Notes: generated from the sequence alone by a model not told the origin. A stretch of 64,000 bases of DNA from Cellvibrio sp. KY-GH-1 (GCF_008806975.1 NZ_CP031728.1:62001-126000), one strand, 5' to 3'; shown: positions 1-9,452, counted from the first letter of the stretch. Numbers and translations are program-made.

Positions 1-166
1 CATTTTAATTCTCATCTGTGTGACTAGGTTATTCGGTTCTTAGCTGGCATAATCGACCCCCCGAATTTTCCGGGTTTGCCCCTATGTGTGTTGTGGGGTG
101 AGCCCTAGTAGCGAGCCAGGCCAATTTGGCTAGTAGGCACGCTTTCCTGTCAGCTAGAGGACTACC

Positions 167-1282
167 ATGAAGCCAGCCGTAAAACCCAAGAACCCTAATT
201 TTTCATCTGGCCCCTGCAGCAAACGCCCGGGCTACAGCCTTTATCAGCTTGATATTTCTACGCTCGGCCGCTCACACCGCTCCACAATTGGTAAGGCTGC
301 GCTGCAACGCGCATGCGAAGACACTGCTGAATTGCTCGGATTGCCGGAAGGCTATCGTGTTGGTGTAGTTCCAGGTTCTGATACCGGTGCCGTTGAAATG
401 GCAATGTGGTCGCTGTTGGGCGCGCGCGGTGTGGATATCCTGCAGTGGGAGTCTTTTGGTAATGGCTGGCTGAGCGATGCCACTAAAGAACTGAAGTTAT
501 CGGTTAATGCTCACGAGGCGGATTATGGTCTGTTGCCGGATCTGTCCAAAGTCAATTTCGATAATGACGTCATCTTCACTTGGAACGGTACTACCTCGGG
601 TGTGAAAGTGCCTAATGGCGACTGGATTCCAGCAGATCGCAAGGGTCTGACTATTTGCGATGCAACCTCGGCGGTCTTCGCAATGGATATGCCATGGGAC
701 AAGCTCGATGTGATTACTTATAGCTGGCAAAAAGTACTCGGCGGCGAAGGTGCTCACGGCATGTTGATCTTGAGCCCGCGTGCTGTTGAACGTTTGGAAT
801 CCTATAAGCCAAGCTGGCCCATGCCTAAACTGTTCCGTATGACCAGCGGCGGCAAGGTGCAGGAAGGTATTTTTAAAGGCGATACTATCAATACTCCATC
901 CATGCTGGCGGTAGCCGATTATCTGGATGCGTTGGATTGGGTGCGTGCAATCGGTGGCGTAAAAGAAACAATTGCTCGCTCCAATGCCAATTTGGAAGTA
1001 CTGAAAAAATTTGTTGTCGCCAATGACTGGATCGATTTCCTTGCGCAAGTGCCGGAAACCTTGTCAAACACCAGTGTATGTTTCACCTTGAAAGCAACGC
1101 CGGATCAGGTAAAAACCATGATCAAATTGCTCGATAAAGAAGGTGTTGCCTACGACATTGGTGCCTACCGCGATGCGCCTCCCGGTTTGCGTATCTGGGC
1201 TGGTGCAACTGTAGGTGCGGAAGATCTTGAAGCGTTATTGCCTTGGTTGACCTGGGCATACAATGAGGCCACAGCGGCTTGA
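167..1282 (+). CDS. serC: Phosphoserine aminotransferase
   Basis: PLP-dependent class V aminotransferase that converts 3-phosphohydroxypyruvate and glutamate to phosphoserine in serine biosynthesis; cytosolic. The 371-residue protein opens with [15 protein letters not shown] and carries the PLP-lysine motif [15 protein letters not shown] with Lys189 as the likely Schiff-base residue. Length and sequence style fit the SerC subfamily found in alphaproteobacteria and Methanosarcina rather than the E. coli form. The ATG follows an AGAGG at 156-160 with 6 bases between. The serA gene lies downstream in the same direction but behind a terminator. The 166-base leader holds a small palindrome GCCAATTTGGC at 120-130 and two copies of CTAGTAG (105 and 130), of unknown meaning. 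Function is confident from the motif set and the serA neighbour. Confidence 0.95.
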   Translation: MKPAVKPKNPNFSSGPCSKRPGYSLYQLDISTLGRSHRSTIGKAALQRACEDTAELLGLPEGYRVGVVPGSDTGAVEMAMWSLLGARGVDILQWESFGNGWLSDATKELKLSVNAHEADYGLLPDLSKVNFDNDVIFTWNGTTSGVKVPNGDWIPADRKGLTICDATSAVFAMDMPWDKLDVITYSWQKVLGGEGAHGMLILSPRAVERLESYKPSWPMPKLFRMTSGGKVQEGIFKGDTINTPSMLAVADYLDALDWVRAIGGVKETIARSNANLEVLKKFVVANDWIDFLAQVPETLSNTSVCFTLKATPDQVKTMIKLLDKEGVAYDIGAYRDAPPGLRIWAGATVGAEDLEALLPWLTWAYNEATAA

Positions 1283-1303
1283 TATTGATAGATGTTACGA
1301 CTC

Positions 1304-1330
1304 AGGCCGTGTTTTTACACGGCCTTTTTG
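1304..1330 (+). terminator. Rho-independent terminator between serC and serA
   Basis: Eight-base stem AGGCCGTG (1304-1311) pairs with CACGGCCT (1318-1325) around a T-rich loop and is followed by a T run. It lies 22 bases after the serC stop, so serA is probably transcribed partly or wholly from its own signal. Confidence 0.85.
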
Positions 1331-1354
1331 TTGGCAGATTTGAGGAAGAAAATC

Positions 1355-2530
1355 ATGTTTAAAATAAAAACCTACAATGCAATTTCTGTAAAAGGCCTTA
1401 ATCGTTTTTCGCGCGAAAAATACGAAGTCGCCAGTGATATTGGTAGTCCGGATGCCTATATCCTGCGCAGCCATAAATTGCAGGGTGAGCCATTGCCTGA
1501 ATCAGTGAAAGCAGTTGCTCGCGCAGGCGCGGGTACCAACAATGTTCCGGTTGAGGAATACACCAAAAAAGGCGTAGTGGTTTTCAATTCGCCTGGCGCA
1601 AATGCCAACGCGGTAAAAGAGTTGGTATTGGCCGGGATGCTACTCGGGTCCCGCGGAATCGTTTCTGGTATGCAATATGTGAACGGTTTGACGCACATGA
1701 CTGATGCTGACGAAATGTCCAAGCTGCTTGAAAAAGAGAAATCCAATTTTGCAGGTATGGAAGTGCAGGGCAAAACTCTGGGTATTGTTGGTCTGGGAGC
1801 GATTGGTTCGTTAATTGCCGATGCGGCGTTGGCATTGGGAATGAATGTTGTGGGTTTTGATCCAGCATTATCGGTAGAAGCAGCCTGGCGCCTGCCCAAC
1901 CAGGTAGGCCGTATGGAAAACCTGCAATCATTATTGGCGCGCTCTGATTACATTACTCTGCATGTTCCTGCAATTCCTGCAACCAAGCATCTGATCAATG
2001 CGGATACGCTTAAAGTGTGCAAAAAAGGCGCAGTCTTGTTGAACTTTGCGCGCGAAGCAATTGTGGACTCTCATGCAGTCGTAGATAGCTTGAATGCTGG
2101 GCATTTGGGCAAATACATTTGCGACTTCCCAGAGCCAATTTTGTTGAATCGTGCGGATGTATTGGCCATGCCGCACATCGGTGCCAGCACTGAAGAGGCG
2201 GAAGAAAATTGCGCGATTATGGCGGCGGACCAATTGGTGGATTATCTGGAGAATGGCAACATCAAAAACTCCGTTAATTTCCCGGCCGTATCTATGGATC
2301 GCAATGCGGGCAATGGTGCGCGAATTACATTCTCCAACGAAAACGTATCCGGTGTCTTGGGGCATGTTTTATCGGTATTGGCCGACCATAAAGTGAACGT
2401 GATTGATATGGTTAACAAAAGCCGCGGTGATGTTGCCTACAATATTATTGATGTTGAGCAGGTGCCTGCGGCATCCGTTATCGATGCTTTGGCTAACGTT
2501 GAGCACGTAATTGCGGTGCGAGTAATCTAA
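1355..2530 (+). CDS. serA: D-3-phosphoglycerate dehydrogenase, short ACT-domain form
   Basis: NAD-dependent oxidation of 3-phosphoglycerate to 3-phosphohydroxypyruvate, the first step of serine synthesis and the step before SerC. Starting at ATG 1355 the protein has 391 residues. The NAD-binding motif GIVGLGAIGS is at about 143-152. Likely catalytic residues are Arg233 (NFAREAIVD), Glu260 (DFPEP) and His274 (MPHIGASTEEAEEN). A C-terminal ACT domain at about 320-391 suggests allosteric control, by serine in related enzymes. The frame is open back to 1292, but that start lies inside the preceding terminator; ATG 1355 has GAGGAAG just upstream and gives the usual N-terminus. The lack of the intervening domain of the long SerA form makes this the short type. 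Confidence 0.95.
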   Translation: MFKIKTYNAISVKGLNRFSREKYEVASDIGSPDAYILRSHKLQGEPLPESVKAVARAGAGTNNVPVEEYTKKGVVVFNSPGANANAVKELVLAGMLLGSRGIVSGMQYVNGLTHMTDADEMSKLLEKEKSNFAGMEVQGKTLGIVGLGAIGSLIADAALALGMNVVGFDPALSVEAAWRLPNQVGRMENLQSLLARSDYITLHVPAIPATKHLINADTLKVCKKGAVLLNFAREAIVDSHAVVDSLNAGHLGKYICDFPEPILLNRADVLAMPHIGASTEEAEENCAIMAADQLVDYLENGNIKNSVNFPAVSMDRNAGNGARITFSNENVSGVLGHVLSVLADHKVNVIDMVNKSRGDVAYNIIDVEQVPAASVIDALANVEHVIAVRVI

Positions 2531-2572
2531 TCGCGCGAAATTTTTCCGTTCGCTAATTCGGGGGCAGGGCAG

Positions 2573-2896
2573 ATGTACAAGTTAGTCTTCTTTGTCCCCG
2601 AATCCCATCTGGAACAAGTCAAAACGGCGGTTTTTGCTGCTGGTGCCGGGTGTATTGGTCATTACGATCAGTGCTGCTGGCAAACTATTGGGCAAGGGCA
2701 GTTCCGCCCGCTGTCTGACGCCAATCCCTTTATCGGTCAAGTTAATAAACTGGAAACTCTCACAGAGTATCGCGTAGAAATGGTTTGTGCGGAAGAATAT
2801 ATCCGACAGGTTGTAAGCGCATTGCGAGAGTCTCATCCTTATGAAGCGCCAGCATTTGATGTTGTGCAAGTTGTGGAGTTGGAGGGAGATCTGTGA
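2573..2896 (+). CDS. NIF3/YqfO-like small protein
   Basis: 107-residue protein beginning MYKLVFFVPESHLEQVK and ending in a HPYEAPAFDV motif, the signature of the stand-alone YqfO/NIF3-like insert domain, which folds like the CutA/PII group. No enzymatic activity is established for this stand-alone form. It has no signal peptide or membrane segment and is presumably cytosolic. A GGGGCAGGGCAG stretch lies just upstream of the ATG. Its stop overlaps the GTG start of the Nudix gene by four bases, so the two are translationally coupled. The family call is confident; the role is unknown. Confidence 0.8.
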   Translation: MYKLVFFVPESHLEQVKTAVFAAGAGCIGHYDQCCWQTIGQGQFRPLSDANPFIGQVNKLETLTEYRVEMVCAEEYIRQVVSALRESHPYEAPAFDVVQVVELEGDL

Positions 2897-3456
2897 GTGT
2901 GTCACCGTTTGATGAGCTCATTTCTGCCCTTCTGCCGGTCACTATGGACAGTCGTGCGCGCGCCGCCGTTATTTTACTGTTGAGCCGGGGGGATAGTCCC
3001 GCGCTACTGTTTACCAAGCGTGCATTGCATTTGCGTCGTCACCCGGGTGAAGTATGTTTTCCTGGTGGTATGCACGAGCCTCAGGATTTGAATTTATTAG
3101 CGACGGCGTTACGTGAGATGGAGGAGGAAATTGGTTTGCCTCCGGACCAGGTTACTGTGCTTGGGCGGCTACCTGATTTTCACACGCGTGCCGGTACGGA
3201 GGTGGCCTCTTTTGTCGCTAGTATGGACGCCAGTTATCCGCTCGTGCCTTGCTTGTCTGAATTGGATTCGGTTTTTTGGGTGCCGCTTGCGTTGTTTGAA
3301 AATGGGCTCAAGGTAAGGGTAGATCACTTCGAAAAGGGCAATCACACTTACCAAATTCCCGTCTACCATTACCAAGGGTATGAGATTTGGGGATTTACTG
3401 CAGCCGTCACCGAACGTTTTCTGAAAGTGGTACAGCAGGCGAACTTACCAAAATGA
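2893..3456 (+). CDS. Nudix hydrolase, CoA pyrophosphatase type (NudL-like)
   Basis: 187-residue Nudix protein likely to hydrolyse CoA or acyl-CoA to phosphopantetheine and 3',5'-ADP in the cytosol. The Nudix box is seen in HEPQDLNLLATALREMEEEIG, preceded by HPGEVCFPGGM, the usual NudL context. The REMEEE glutamates would bind the divalent metal. The start is a GTG inside the stop region of the NIF3-like gene (GTGA overlap), which supports one transcript. Substrate is inferred from subfamily resemblance; another nucleotide pyrophosphate is possible. Confidence 0.85.
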   Translation: MSVSPFDELISALLPVTMDSRARAAVILLLSRGDSPALLFTKRALHLRRHPGEVCFPGGMHEPQDLNLLATALREMEEEIGLPPDQVTVLGRLPDFHTRAGTEVASFVASMDASYPLVPCLSELDSVFWVPLALFENGLKVRVDHFEKGNHTYQIPVYHYQGYEIWGFTAAVTERFLKVVQQANLPK

Positions 3457-3516
3457 AAGCCAGCACTACAAAATGATAAATCAATCCTAACTTTTTGTTT
3501 TTGAAGGTTTTTGTAT

Positions 3517-3545
3517 TTGACATAACAGGCGTATTTGGCAAAGAT
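3517..3545 (+). promoter_or_regulatory. Weak sigma-70 promoter candidate before the acyl-CoA dehydrogenase
   Basis: A perfect TTGACA (3517-3522) is followed after 17 bases by AAAGAT (3540-3545), a poor -10 element. It sits about 110 bases ahead of the dehydrogenase start in the 198-base gap after the Nudix gene. A GGCC/GGCC hairpin lies just downstream. The call rests on the -35 box only. Confidence 0.3.
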
Positions 3546-3654
3546 GCAACCTTCGGCCTAAGTTTGGGCCGGGCATATAAGAATTATTAACCGGTTGGCG
3601 AGTGACTTGCTTGCTGTAAAGACTCTTGAATGGGCTAGGCCCGGGTGGTTAAGG

Positions 3655-5445
3655 ATGAGCAATTACCAAACGCCCTTACGCGATATTAATTTCACTCTTT
3701 TTGAACTCTTCAAATACAGTGATCACTGTGCCCATTTGGGGCAACCCTCACTTGATAAAGAATTGGCCAACGCCTTTTTGGCTGAAGCGGCACATTTTTC
3801 TGAAGACGTTTTAGCTCCGCTGGGTCCATTGGGCGATCAGTTAGGCTGTCGGCTGGTCGATGGCGATGTCATTACTCCTCCCGGATTTAAAGAGGCCTAC
3901 CAACGCTATTGCGATGCCGGTTGGCCCACGTTGTCGCGCTCTTCTGTCTATGGTGGTCAGGGTTTGCCCCAATCCTTGGGTATTGTATTGAGTGAAATCC
4001 TGGGTACGCCCAATTGGGCCTGGGGGATGTATGCAGGCTTGTCCCAGGGGGCAATGCACACCATCGAGACTCACGGCAGCTTGCACCAGAAGCAGCGGTA
4101 TTTACCGGCATTAATTTCTGGCCGTTGGACTGGCACCATGTGTTTGACAGAATCCCAGGCGGGAAGTGATTTGGGGTTGCTGCGCACCAAGGCTACACCT
4201 AATCCGGACGGTAGTTACAAGATCACGGGCACCAAGATTTTTATCTCCTCGGGCGATCACGACCTCGCAGAGAATATTGTTCATATAGTTTTGGCGCGTT
4301 TGCCGGACGCCCCGGCAGGTACAAAGGGGGTTTCGCTATTTGTCGTTCCGAAGGTATTGGTTGGTGATGCTGGAGAGTTGCTGGAGCCTAATCAGATTAA
4401 CTGTTCAGCGATTGAGCACAAAATGGGTATTCACGGTAATGCCACCTGCGTTCTCAATTTCGATGGCGCAACAGGCTGGTTGCTTGGTGACGTGAATAAA
4501 GGGCTGAATCAAATGTTCACCTTTATGAATCTGGCGCGCATAGGATCAGGTTTGCAAGGGTTGGCTCACGCGGAGCTTGGCTATCAAACTGCGCGACGCT
4601 ATGCGCGTGAACGCTTACAGATGCGCGCGCCGGCCGGCCCAAAATATCCGGATAAAGCAGCTGACCCCATTATCGTTCATCCAGACGTAAGGCGTATGTT
4701 GCTAACCCAGAAGGTACTGGTGGAGGGTATACGCATGCTTTGTTATTTCGCATCTCTGAAAATGGACTTGAGTCAGCATACTGCGGATGTGAGCGAGCGC
4801 GATGCAGCAAGTGACGTTTTGGGTGTACTAACTCCCATTGTAAAAGCGTTTAGTTCGGAGGCAGGGTTTGAATCGGCTAATCTCGCGTTGCAGTGTTTGG
4901 GTGGGCACGGCTATATCCGCGAGTGGGGGCTTGAGCAGAATTTGCGTGATTGCCGTATCGCTACCTTGTACGAAGGTACTACGGGTATACAGGCGCTGGA
5001 TTTGTTGGGGCGCAAAGTGCTGGGAACTGGGGGCAAGACACTGGCTATCCTGATTGATGAGGTCGATCGTTTTTGTGCGGATTGCGAAGGGGATACGCAA
5101 TTGGCCCCGCATCTGGCGCAATTGGCTACACTCAATCAACAATGGCAAGATTTGAGTTTGAGCATTGCTGCCAAAGCACTGCAAAACCCGGATGAAATTG
5201 GGGCTGCTGCGGTAGATTATCTGATGTATTCGGGCTATGTTGTGCTCGCTTATTTATGGCTGCGGGCAGAAAAAGTAGCTCGGGAGAAAGTGGACTTGTC
5301 ACCTGGCAATGCCGATTTTTACAACGCCAAGCTTGCATCAGCCGATTTCTATTTTGCGCGCATTTTGCCGCGTACGTTGGGGTTGGTGCAGATGATGGAA
5401 TCCGGTGCGGGCAATTTAATGTCCTTGTCGGAGGATAGTTTTTAA
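3655..5445 (+). CDS. Acyl-CoA dehydrogenase with C-terminal extension
   Basis: FAD-dependent acyl-CoA dehydrogenase of about 596 residues, longer than the 380-residue core because of a C-terminal domain (roughly residues 460-596) typical of the bacterial AcdB-like group. It oxidises acyl-CoA at the alpha-beta bond for beta-oxidation. The core shows MCLTESQAGSDLG (FAD/substrate region), ARIGSGLQGLA and YEGTTGIQALDLLG, in which Glu440 is the likely catalytic base. The frame extends upstream to a TTG at 3595, but the family N-terminus (MSNYQTPLRDINFTLFEL) starts at ATG 3655. The Shine-Dalgarno is poor: an AAGG abuts the ATG. fadD follows after 33 bases, so activation and oxidation of fatty acids are probably co-transcribed. 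Chain-length preference cannot be read from the sequence. Confidence 0.9.
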   Translation: MSNYQTPLRDINFTLFELFKYSDHCAHLGQPSLDKELANAFLAEAAHFSEDVLAPLGPLGDQLGCRLVDGDVITPPGFKEAYQRYCDAGWPTLSRSSVYGGQGLPQSLGIVLSEILGTPNWAWGMYAGLSQGAMHTIETHGSLHQKQRYLPALISGRWTGTMCLTESQAGSDLGLLRTKATPNPDGSYKITGTKIFISSGDHDLAENIVHIVLARLPDAPAGTKGVSLFVVPKVLVGDAGELLEPNQINCSAIEHKMGIHGNATCVLNFDGATGWLLGDVNKGLNQMFTFMNLARIGSGLQGLAHAELGYQTARRYARERLQMRAPAGPKYPDKAADPIIVHPDVRRMLLTQKVLVEGIRMLCYFASLKMDLSQHTADVSERDAASDVLGVLTPIVKAFSSEAGFESANLALQCLGGHGYIREWGLEQNLRDCRIATLYEGTTGIQALDLLGRKVLGTGGKTLAILIDEVDRFCADCEGDTQLAPHLAQLATLNQQWQDLSLSIAAKALQNPDEIGAAAVDYLMYSGYVVLAYLWLRAEKVAREKVDLSPGNADFYNAKLASADFYFARILPRTLGLVQMMESGAGNLMSLSEDSF

Positions 5446-5478
5446 ACGTTAAACAATAACAACAGTGGAGATACATGC

Positions 5479-7104
5479 ATGTCGCTGAATTACGACAGAA
5501 CTCTCGCGGAGGTATTTGCGCAATCCTGTAAGCAATTCGCGGACTGTAAGGCTTTCACCTGTATGGGGCATACGCTCAGCTATGCTGAACTGGATCAGCT
5601 TTCCGGGCGATTTGCCGCCTACTTGCAACAACATACCCAGCTAAAGCCGGGCGACCGAATTGCCGTGCAATTACCAAATATCCTGCAATATCCGGTGGTA
5701 GTGTTTGGCGCACTGCGCGCAGGCCTCGTCGTGGTAAATACCAATCCACTTTATACCCCGCATGAAATAAAGCACCAGTTAAATGACTCGGGAGCTAAGG
5801 CTCTGGTGGTGTTGGCGAACATTGCTAAAAATGCGGCGGCGATTATCAGTGAAACAAAAGTAGAACAAGTGATAGTGACCGAGTTGGCAGATTTGCACCC
5901 GCCTTTAAAACGTATCCTGCTTAATTTTGCGGTTAAATATTTGAAAAAAATGGTGCCGCCGTTTGTATTTCCGCACCAGGTTTCGCTGAACACAGCGCTG
6001 TCGTTAGCCTCTCAACCATGGCAAGCGGTTGCACAAACACCGGATGATATTGCCGTGCTGCAATATACCGGGGGCACTACTGGTGTTGCTAAAGGAGCCA
6101 TGCTGACGCATCGCAATTTGGTTGCGAATATGGCGCAGTTGAATGAGCGCATGAAAAATGTGTTTCGTCCCAAGCAAGAGCTCTATGTAGCTCCTTTACC
6201 GCTGTACCACATTTACTCATTCACTATCCATTGCGCTTCTGCGTTGGCGCTGGGTAATCACAATTTGCTGATTCCCAATCCGCGTGATATCCCCGGATTT
6301 GTAAAAGCTCTGCAAGGCGTTAATTTTACTTTTTTTGTAGGGCTAAACACTTTGTTCAATGCGCTGATGCGTAATCCGGATTTTTGCAAGTTGGATTTTA
6401 GTCATCTGCGATTAACCTGTTCAGGCGGTATGGCATTGACCCACGAAACCGCGCGGCACTGGAGGGAGGTGACCGGGGCCCCGATGAGTGAAGGTTATGG
6501 CTTAACTGAAACTTCGCCTGTGGTTTCCAATAATCCGTTAGAGAATGTTCAGGACGGCACTGTTGGTCTGCCGCTGATAGACACCGAAGTTAAAGTAATC
6601 GATGAGAATGGAACTGCGTTGCCAAGTGGTGAGGCAGGCGAATTATGTGTGCGCGGCCCACAGGTAATGAAAGGGTACTGGCAGCGCCCGGAGGCTACGG
6701 CCGAAGTGATGGATAGTGAGGGCTGGTTTATGACGGGCGATATCGCCGTCATTCAAGGCGATGGCTTTATCAAAATTGTCGATCGCAAAAAAGATATGAT
6801 CAACGTCAGTGGTTTCAAGGTATTCCCCAATGAAGTGGAAGATGCGTTGAGCAACCATCCGGATATCGTCGAGGTCGCGATCGTTGGCATACCTGATGGC
6901 GAAGGCAGTGAAACAGTCAAGGCGTTTATCGTGACCGCGAATGAATCCCTGACGATTGAGCAGGTGCGCAAATTTGCCAAGGAAACCTTAACTGCCTATA
7001 AGGTTCCCCATCTAATTGAGTTCCGCAAAGAACTGCCAAAAACCAACGTTGGAAAAATTTTGCGCCGTGAGTTGCGCGATCAGGAAATAGCAAAAGCTAA
7101 GTAA
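5479..7104 (+). CDS. fadD: Long-chain-fatty-acid--CoA ligase
   Basis: 541-residue adenylate-forming enzyme that activates fatty acids with ATP and CoA, probably at the inner membrane face. The P-loop-like AMP-binding motif YTGGTTGVAKGAML starts at Tyr196. GYGLTETSPV and GWFMTGDIAVIQGDGF follow in the expected order. KELPKTNVGKILRREL at the C-terminus carries the catalytic lysine. A GTGGAG ribosome-binding site precedes the ATG. It follows the acyl-CoA dehydrogenase by 33 bases and ends at a clear terminator, making a two-gene beta-oxidation entry operon. Confidence 0.92.
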   Translation: MSLNYDRTLAEVFAQSCKQFADCKAFTCMGHTLSYAELDQLSGRFAAYLQQHTQLKPGDRIAVQLPNILQYPVVVFGALRAGLVVVNTNPLYTPHEIKHQLNDSGAKALVVLANIAKNAAAIISETKVEQVIVTELADLHPPLKRILLNFAVKYLKKMVPPFVFPHQVSLNTALSLASQPWQAVAQTPDDIAVLQYTGGTTGVAKGAMLTHRNLVANMAQLNERMKNVFRPKQELYVAPLPLYHIYSFTIHCASALALGNHNLLIPNPRDIPGFVKALQGVNFTFFVGLNTLFNALMRNPDFCKLDFSHLRLTCSGGMALTHETARHWREVTGAPMSEGYGLTETSPVVSNNPLENVQDGTVGLPLIDTEVKVIDENGTALPSGEAGELCVRGPQVMKGYWQRPEATAEVMDSEGWFMTGDIAVIQGDGFIKIVDRKKDMINVSGFKVFPNEVEDALSNHPDIVEVAIVGIPDGEGSETVKAFIVTANESLTIEQVRKFAKETLTAYKVPHLIEFRKELPKTNVGKILRRELRDQEIAKAK

Positions 7105-7128
7105 ATTATACAATTGGCCTGATTCTTT

Positions 7129-7158
7129 AAAAAGCACCTCTCTTGCAGGTGCTTTTTT
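7129..7158 (+). terminator. Terminator after fadD
   Basis: Stem AAAAAGCACCT with AGGTGCTTTTTT around a seven-base loop, followed by a T run. It ends the dehydrogenase-fadD operon and separates it from the patatin gene. Confidence 0.85.
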
Positions 7159-7282
7159 ATTGCGTGCGCCAATATGGCGATCAACTGCTAAGCTAAAGGT
7201 AAGTGGAACTTGGCTTTTTAATAAACCCGGGTGTTGTAATAACGATTATTCGCAGCGCCAGGACTATCGATTAGACGTATTT

Positions 7283-8422
7283 ATGAAACGTGCACTTATT
7301 CTATCCGGCGGCGGTGCTCGTGCTGCCTACCAAGTGGGGGTGTTAAAAGCACTCGCTGAAATTCTGCCGGATGATAGTGAAAATCCCTTTCCGATTATCT
7401 GTGGCACCTCCGCCGGAGCAATTAACGCGTTGGCGATTGCAGCTCATAAAGGCAATTTCAAATCGGCGGTCAATGCGCTGACGGCGATGTGGCAAAACCT
7501 GGAAATAGGGCAGGTATACCAGTATGGCTGGATTGATATTTTTAAAGGGCTTTCCTACTTGGGCTTCTCGTTGATGAATGAAGGCATGGGGCGCCGTAGG
7601 CCTTTGTCGTTACTGGACAACGGCCCTTTGTGGAATTTGCTGGGGTCCAAAATTCATTTTGAAAATATTGCGCAATCCATCAATAGTGGCAAGTTGCTCG
7701 CCGTTAGCGTCTCTGCGATGGGCTACACCTCGGGGCATTCGGTAAGCTTTTTTCAGGGGCATCCGGATTTACAGGGGTGGACTCGCTATCGTCGTGCGGG
7801 AGTACCCACCCAGTTACGCCTGGAGCATTTGTTGGCGTCTTCAGCAATCCCAACAATATTTCCTGCCGTGCGTATTAACCGCGAATATTTTGGCGATGGC
7901 GCTTTGCGTCAGCTTGCACCTATGAGCCCCGCATTGCATTTGGGGGCTGATTCGCTGTTTGTCATTGGTGTGAGCGGCAATCGCACCGCGGTGAAAGCTA
8001 ATCGCCGCGTTCCGCACAGACATTCACCGTCGATGGGCCAAATTGTTGGGCATTTATTTAACAGCGCATTTGTGGATGCGATGGAAAGTGATCTGGAGCA
8101 TTTGGAACGCATGAATCAATTGCTGAAGTTGATTCCCGAGGAGCAGCGAAACAAGGAGGGAATATATTTGCGCCCTGTGGAGAATATGGTGATTTCGCCG
8201 AGTTTGCCGATTGATGGTATTGCTGGGCGCAATGTGCGTTACTTGCCTAAAAGTTTACGCTTCTTCATGCGCGCAACAGGTTCTACCGCGAAAGGTGGGG
8301 GTGCAACTGCGGCCAGTTATTTACTATTTTCAACCGAATTTATTAATGAGCTAATTGAGTTGGGGCGAGCGGATGCGTTAGCGGAAGCAGAAAGCATTCA
8401 AAAATTCTTTGCCAGTCAGTAA
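7283..8422 (+). CDS. Patatin-like phospholipase
   Basis: 379-residue patatin-family acyl hydrolase. The oxyanion-hole motif SGGGARAAYQVGVLKAL is at residues 8-24, the nucleophile elbow GTSAG has Ser43, and the catalytic dyad aspartate is Asp205 in FGDGALRQ. No signal peptide is seen, so it probably acts on phospholipids or acyl esters inside the cell or at the inner membrane. The frame is open back to a TTG at 7160, but that start falls in the fadD terminator; ATG 7283 begins directly with MKRALILSGG, as in the family, although its ribosome-binding site is weak. It stands as a single gene between two terminators. The substrate is not readable from sequence. Confidence 0.88.
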   Translation: MKRALILSGGGARAAYQVGVLKALAEILPDDSENPFPIICGTSAGAINALAIAAHKGNFKSAVNALTAMWQNLEIGQVYQYGWIDIFKGLSYLGFSLMNEGMGRRRPLSLLDNGPLWNLLGSKIHFENIAQSINSGKLLAVSVSAMGYTSGHSVSFFQGHPDLQGWTRYRRAGVPTQLRLEHLLASSAIPTIFPAVRINREYFGDGALRQLAPMSPALHLGADSLFVIGVSGNRTAVKANRRVPHRHSPSMGQIVGHLFNSAFVDAMESDLEHLERMNQLLKLIPEEQRNKEGIYLRPVENMVISPSLPIDGIAGRNVRYLPKSLRFFMRATGSTAKGGGATAASYLLFSTEFINELIELGRADALAEAESIQKFFASQ

Positions 8423-8453
8423 CGCATTTATTGGAGTTGATCGCTTAAAAAAT

Positions 8454-8485
8454 AAAAAGGCTGCAAATGAGTGCAGCCTTTTTTA
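8454..8485. terminator. Bidirectional terminator between patatin and the TonB-C-like gene
   Basis: Twelve-base stem AAAAAGGCTGCA (8454-8465) with TGCAGCCTTTTT (8472-8483). It has T-rich tails on both strands and lies between convergent genes. Confidence 0.9.
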
Positions 8486-8502
8486 TTTCACTCAGCGACG
8501 AA

Positions 8503-9228
8503 TTATTTTTGATAATTGACTACGGCAATGTAATGCATGGCGGTAGGTTTATTTTCTACAAAACCCGGAATGAAACGGGATTTTTTCAGGGACGATTCAA
8601 TATTCGCAGCGTCCGCTTGTTTGCGTAGTGCTGCTTCAATTGTGCTCACCGTTTCCACTTTACCATCAGTTTCAATATTGGCCATTACACGGGTTGTTTT
8701 CCCTTCGGCAAAAAAGAGCTTGCCATCACCGTGTTCTTTGGTGGTGTAGTTCGCATACCAGTCGCTGGTGTCCAAACGTTCTTGCGGAGCGTAATAGTTG
8801 GTACCGTATTGTGCTTGCAATGTGCCCAAATTCGGCAGCAATACGATAGGGGCCTGGGTTCCGCCGAGCGAATACACTACACGCAACTGCATTCTGACTG
8901 GCACAGCCTTACCATCAATAGTTGCTGGCTCAAAAGTCGCAGATTTGAGCGCAGATTCAGTGACGTTCTGCATGGATACCAACGGGCTGTTTTCGTAACA
9001 AGTTACCGCGTTGATAGTGCCGCTGGTTAATATGTCGGCTTGGCAATAAACCGCCACCGTTTTAACGCCTTCACCGAAGGATGCGGGCAATGTGATTTGT
9101 TTACCCAAGGTGTCTACTGCGTTGCCGAATTTTGCTGGAGTATAAGCAGTCGCGTAGCTCGCAAATGGGGCGGCGGCTGCTAAAATTGCCAGTGAGCGGA
9201 TCAGTTTTTTAAGAATAATATTGGTCAT
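8503..9228 (-). CDS. Periplasmic protein with two TonB-C-like repeats
   Basis: 241 residues with a signal peptide (about 1-28, cleaved near SYATA). Two consecutive segments, about 40-128 and 150-241, each read like a TonB C-terminal domain: beta-rich, a central DGK turn, and endings such as VPVRMQLRVVY and TAMHYIAVVNY. Unlike TonB there is no transmembrane anchor and no proline-rich spacer, so it is probably a soluble periplasmic protein and not an energy transducer. A cysteine pair (VYCQAD and VTCYEN) could form a disulfide. A GGAG ribosome-binding site precedes the ATG. It lies downstream of the S46 peptidase in the same direction, but a hairpin-containing 224-base gap separates them. The function is unknown. 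Confidence 0.7.
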   Translation of the reverse strand: MTNIILKKLIRSLAILAAAAPFASYATAYTPAKFGNAVDTLGKQITLPASFGEGVKTVAVYCQADILTSGTINAVTCYENSPLVSMQNVTESALKSATFEPATIDGKAVPVRMQLRVVYSLGGTQAPIVLLPNLGTLQAQYGTNYYAPQERLDTSDWYANYTTKEHGDGKLFFAEGKTTRVMANIETDGKVETVSTIEAALRKQADAANIESSLKKSRFIPGFVENKPTAMHYIAVVNYQK

Positions 9229-9410
9229 TGTTGTGCTCCTCGTGAATCAACATACGGCAACCTGCACCCTTATGGGTCATCGATCTCCGATTTCATTGTC
9301 AGATTAGCACTCGCGTTATCACACTATTGTGAATAGTTTGTGACAATTTTGGCTGTAAATGCAAAAAAGTTAAAAATTTTTAGTTATTTGGTCACATGGG
9401 GACAAGTAGT

Positions 9411-9434
9411 CTCGCGCCCGGGGACGGGCGCGAG
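9411..9434 (-). terminator. GC-rich hairpin after the S46 peptidase gene
   Basis: Nine-base perfect stem CTCGCGCCC (9411-9419) with GGGCGCGAG (9426-9434), 18 bases after the stop of the peptidase gene. No T run follows on the minus strand, so it may be an mRNA-end stabiliser or a weak terminator. Confidence 0.45.
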
Positions 9435-9452
9435 CCAGATGAGCGGGTAAAT

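Noticed and set aside
120..136. Palindrome GCCAATTTGGC and CTAGTAG repeats before serC as a riboswitch or attenuator
   Set aside because: Too short and without a matching leader peptide or known aptamer; kept only as a note under serC.
497..1048. 183-residue minus-strand open frame inside serC
   Set aside because: Lies antisense to a clear serC with full family motifs; its own translation has no domain and no ribosome-binding site context.
1292..1354. 21-codon N-terminal extension of serA
   Set aside because: Its start lies upstream of and across the serC terminator; the family N-terminus begins at 1355.
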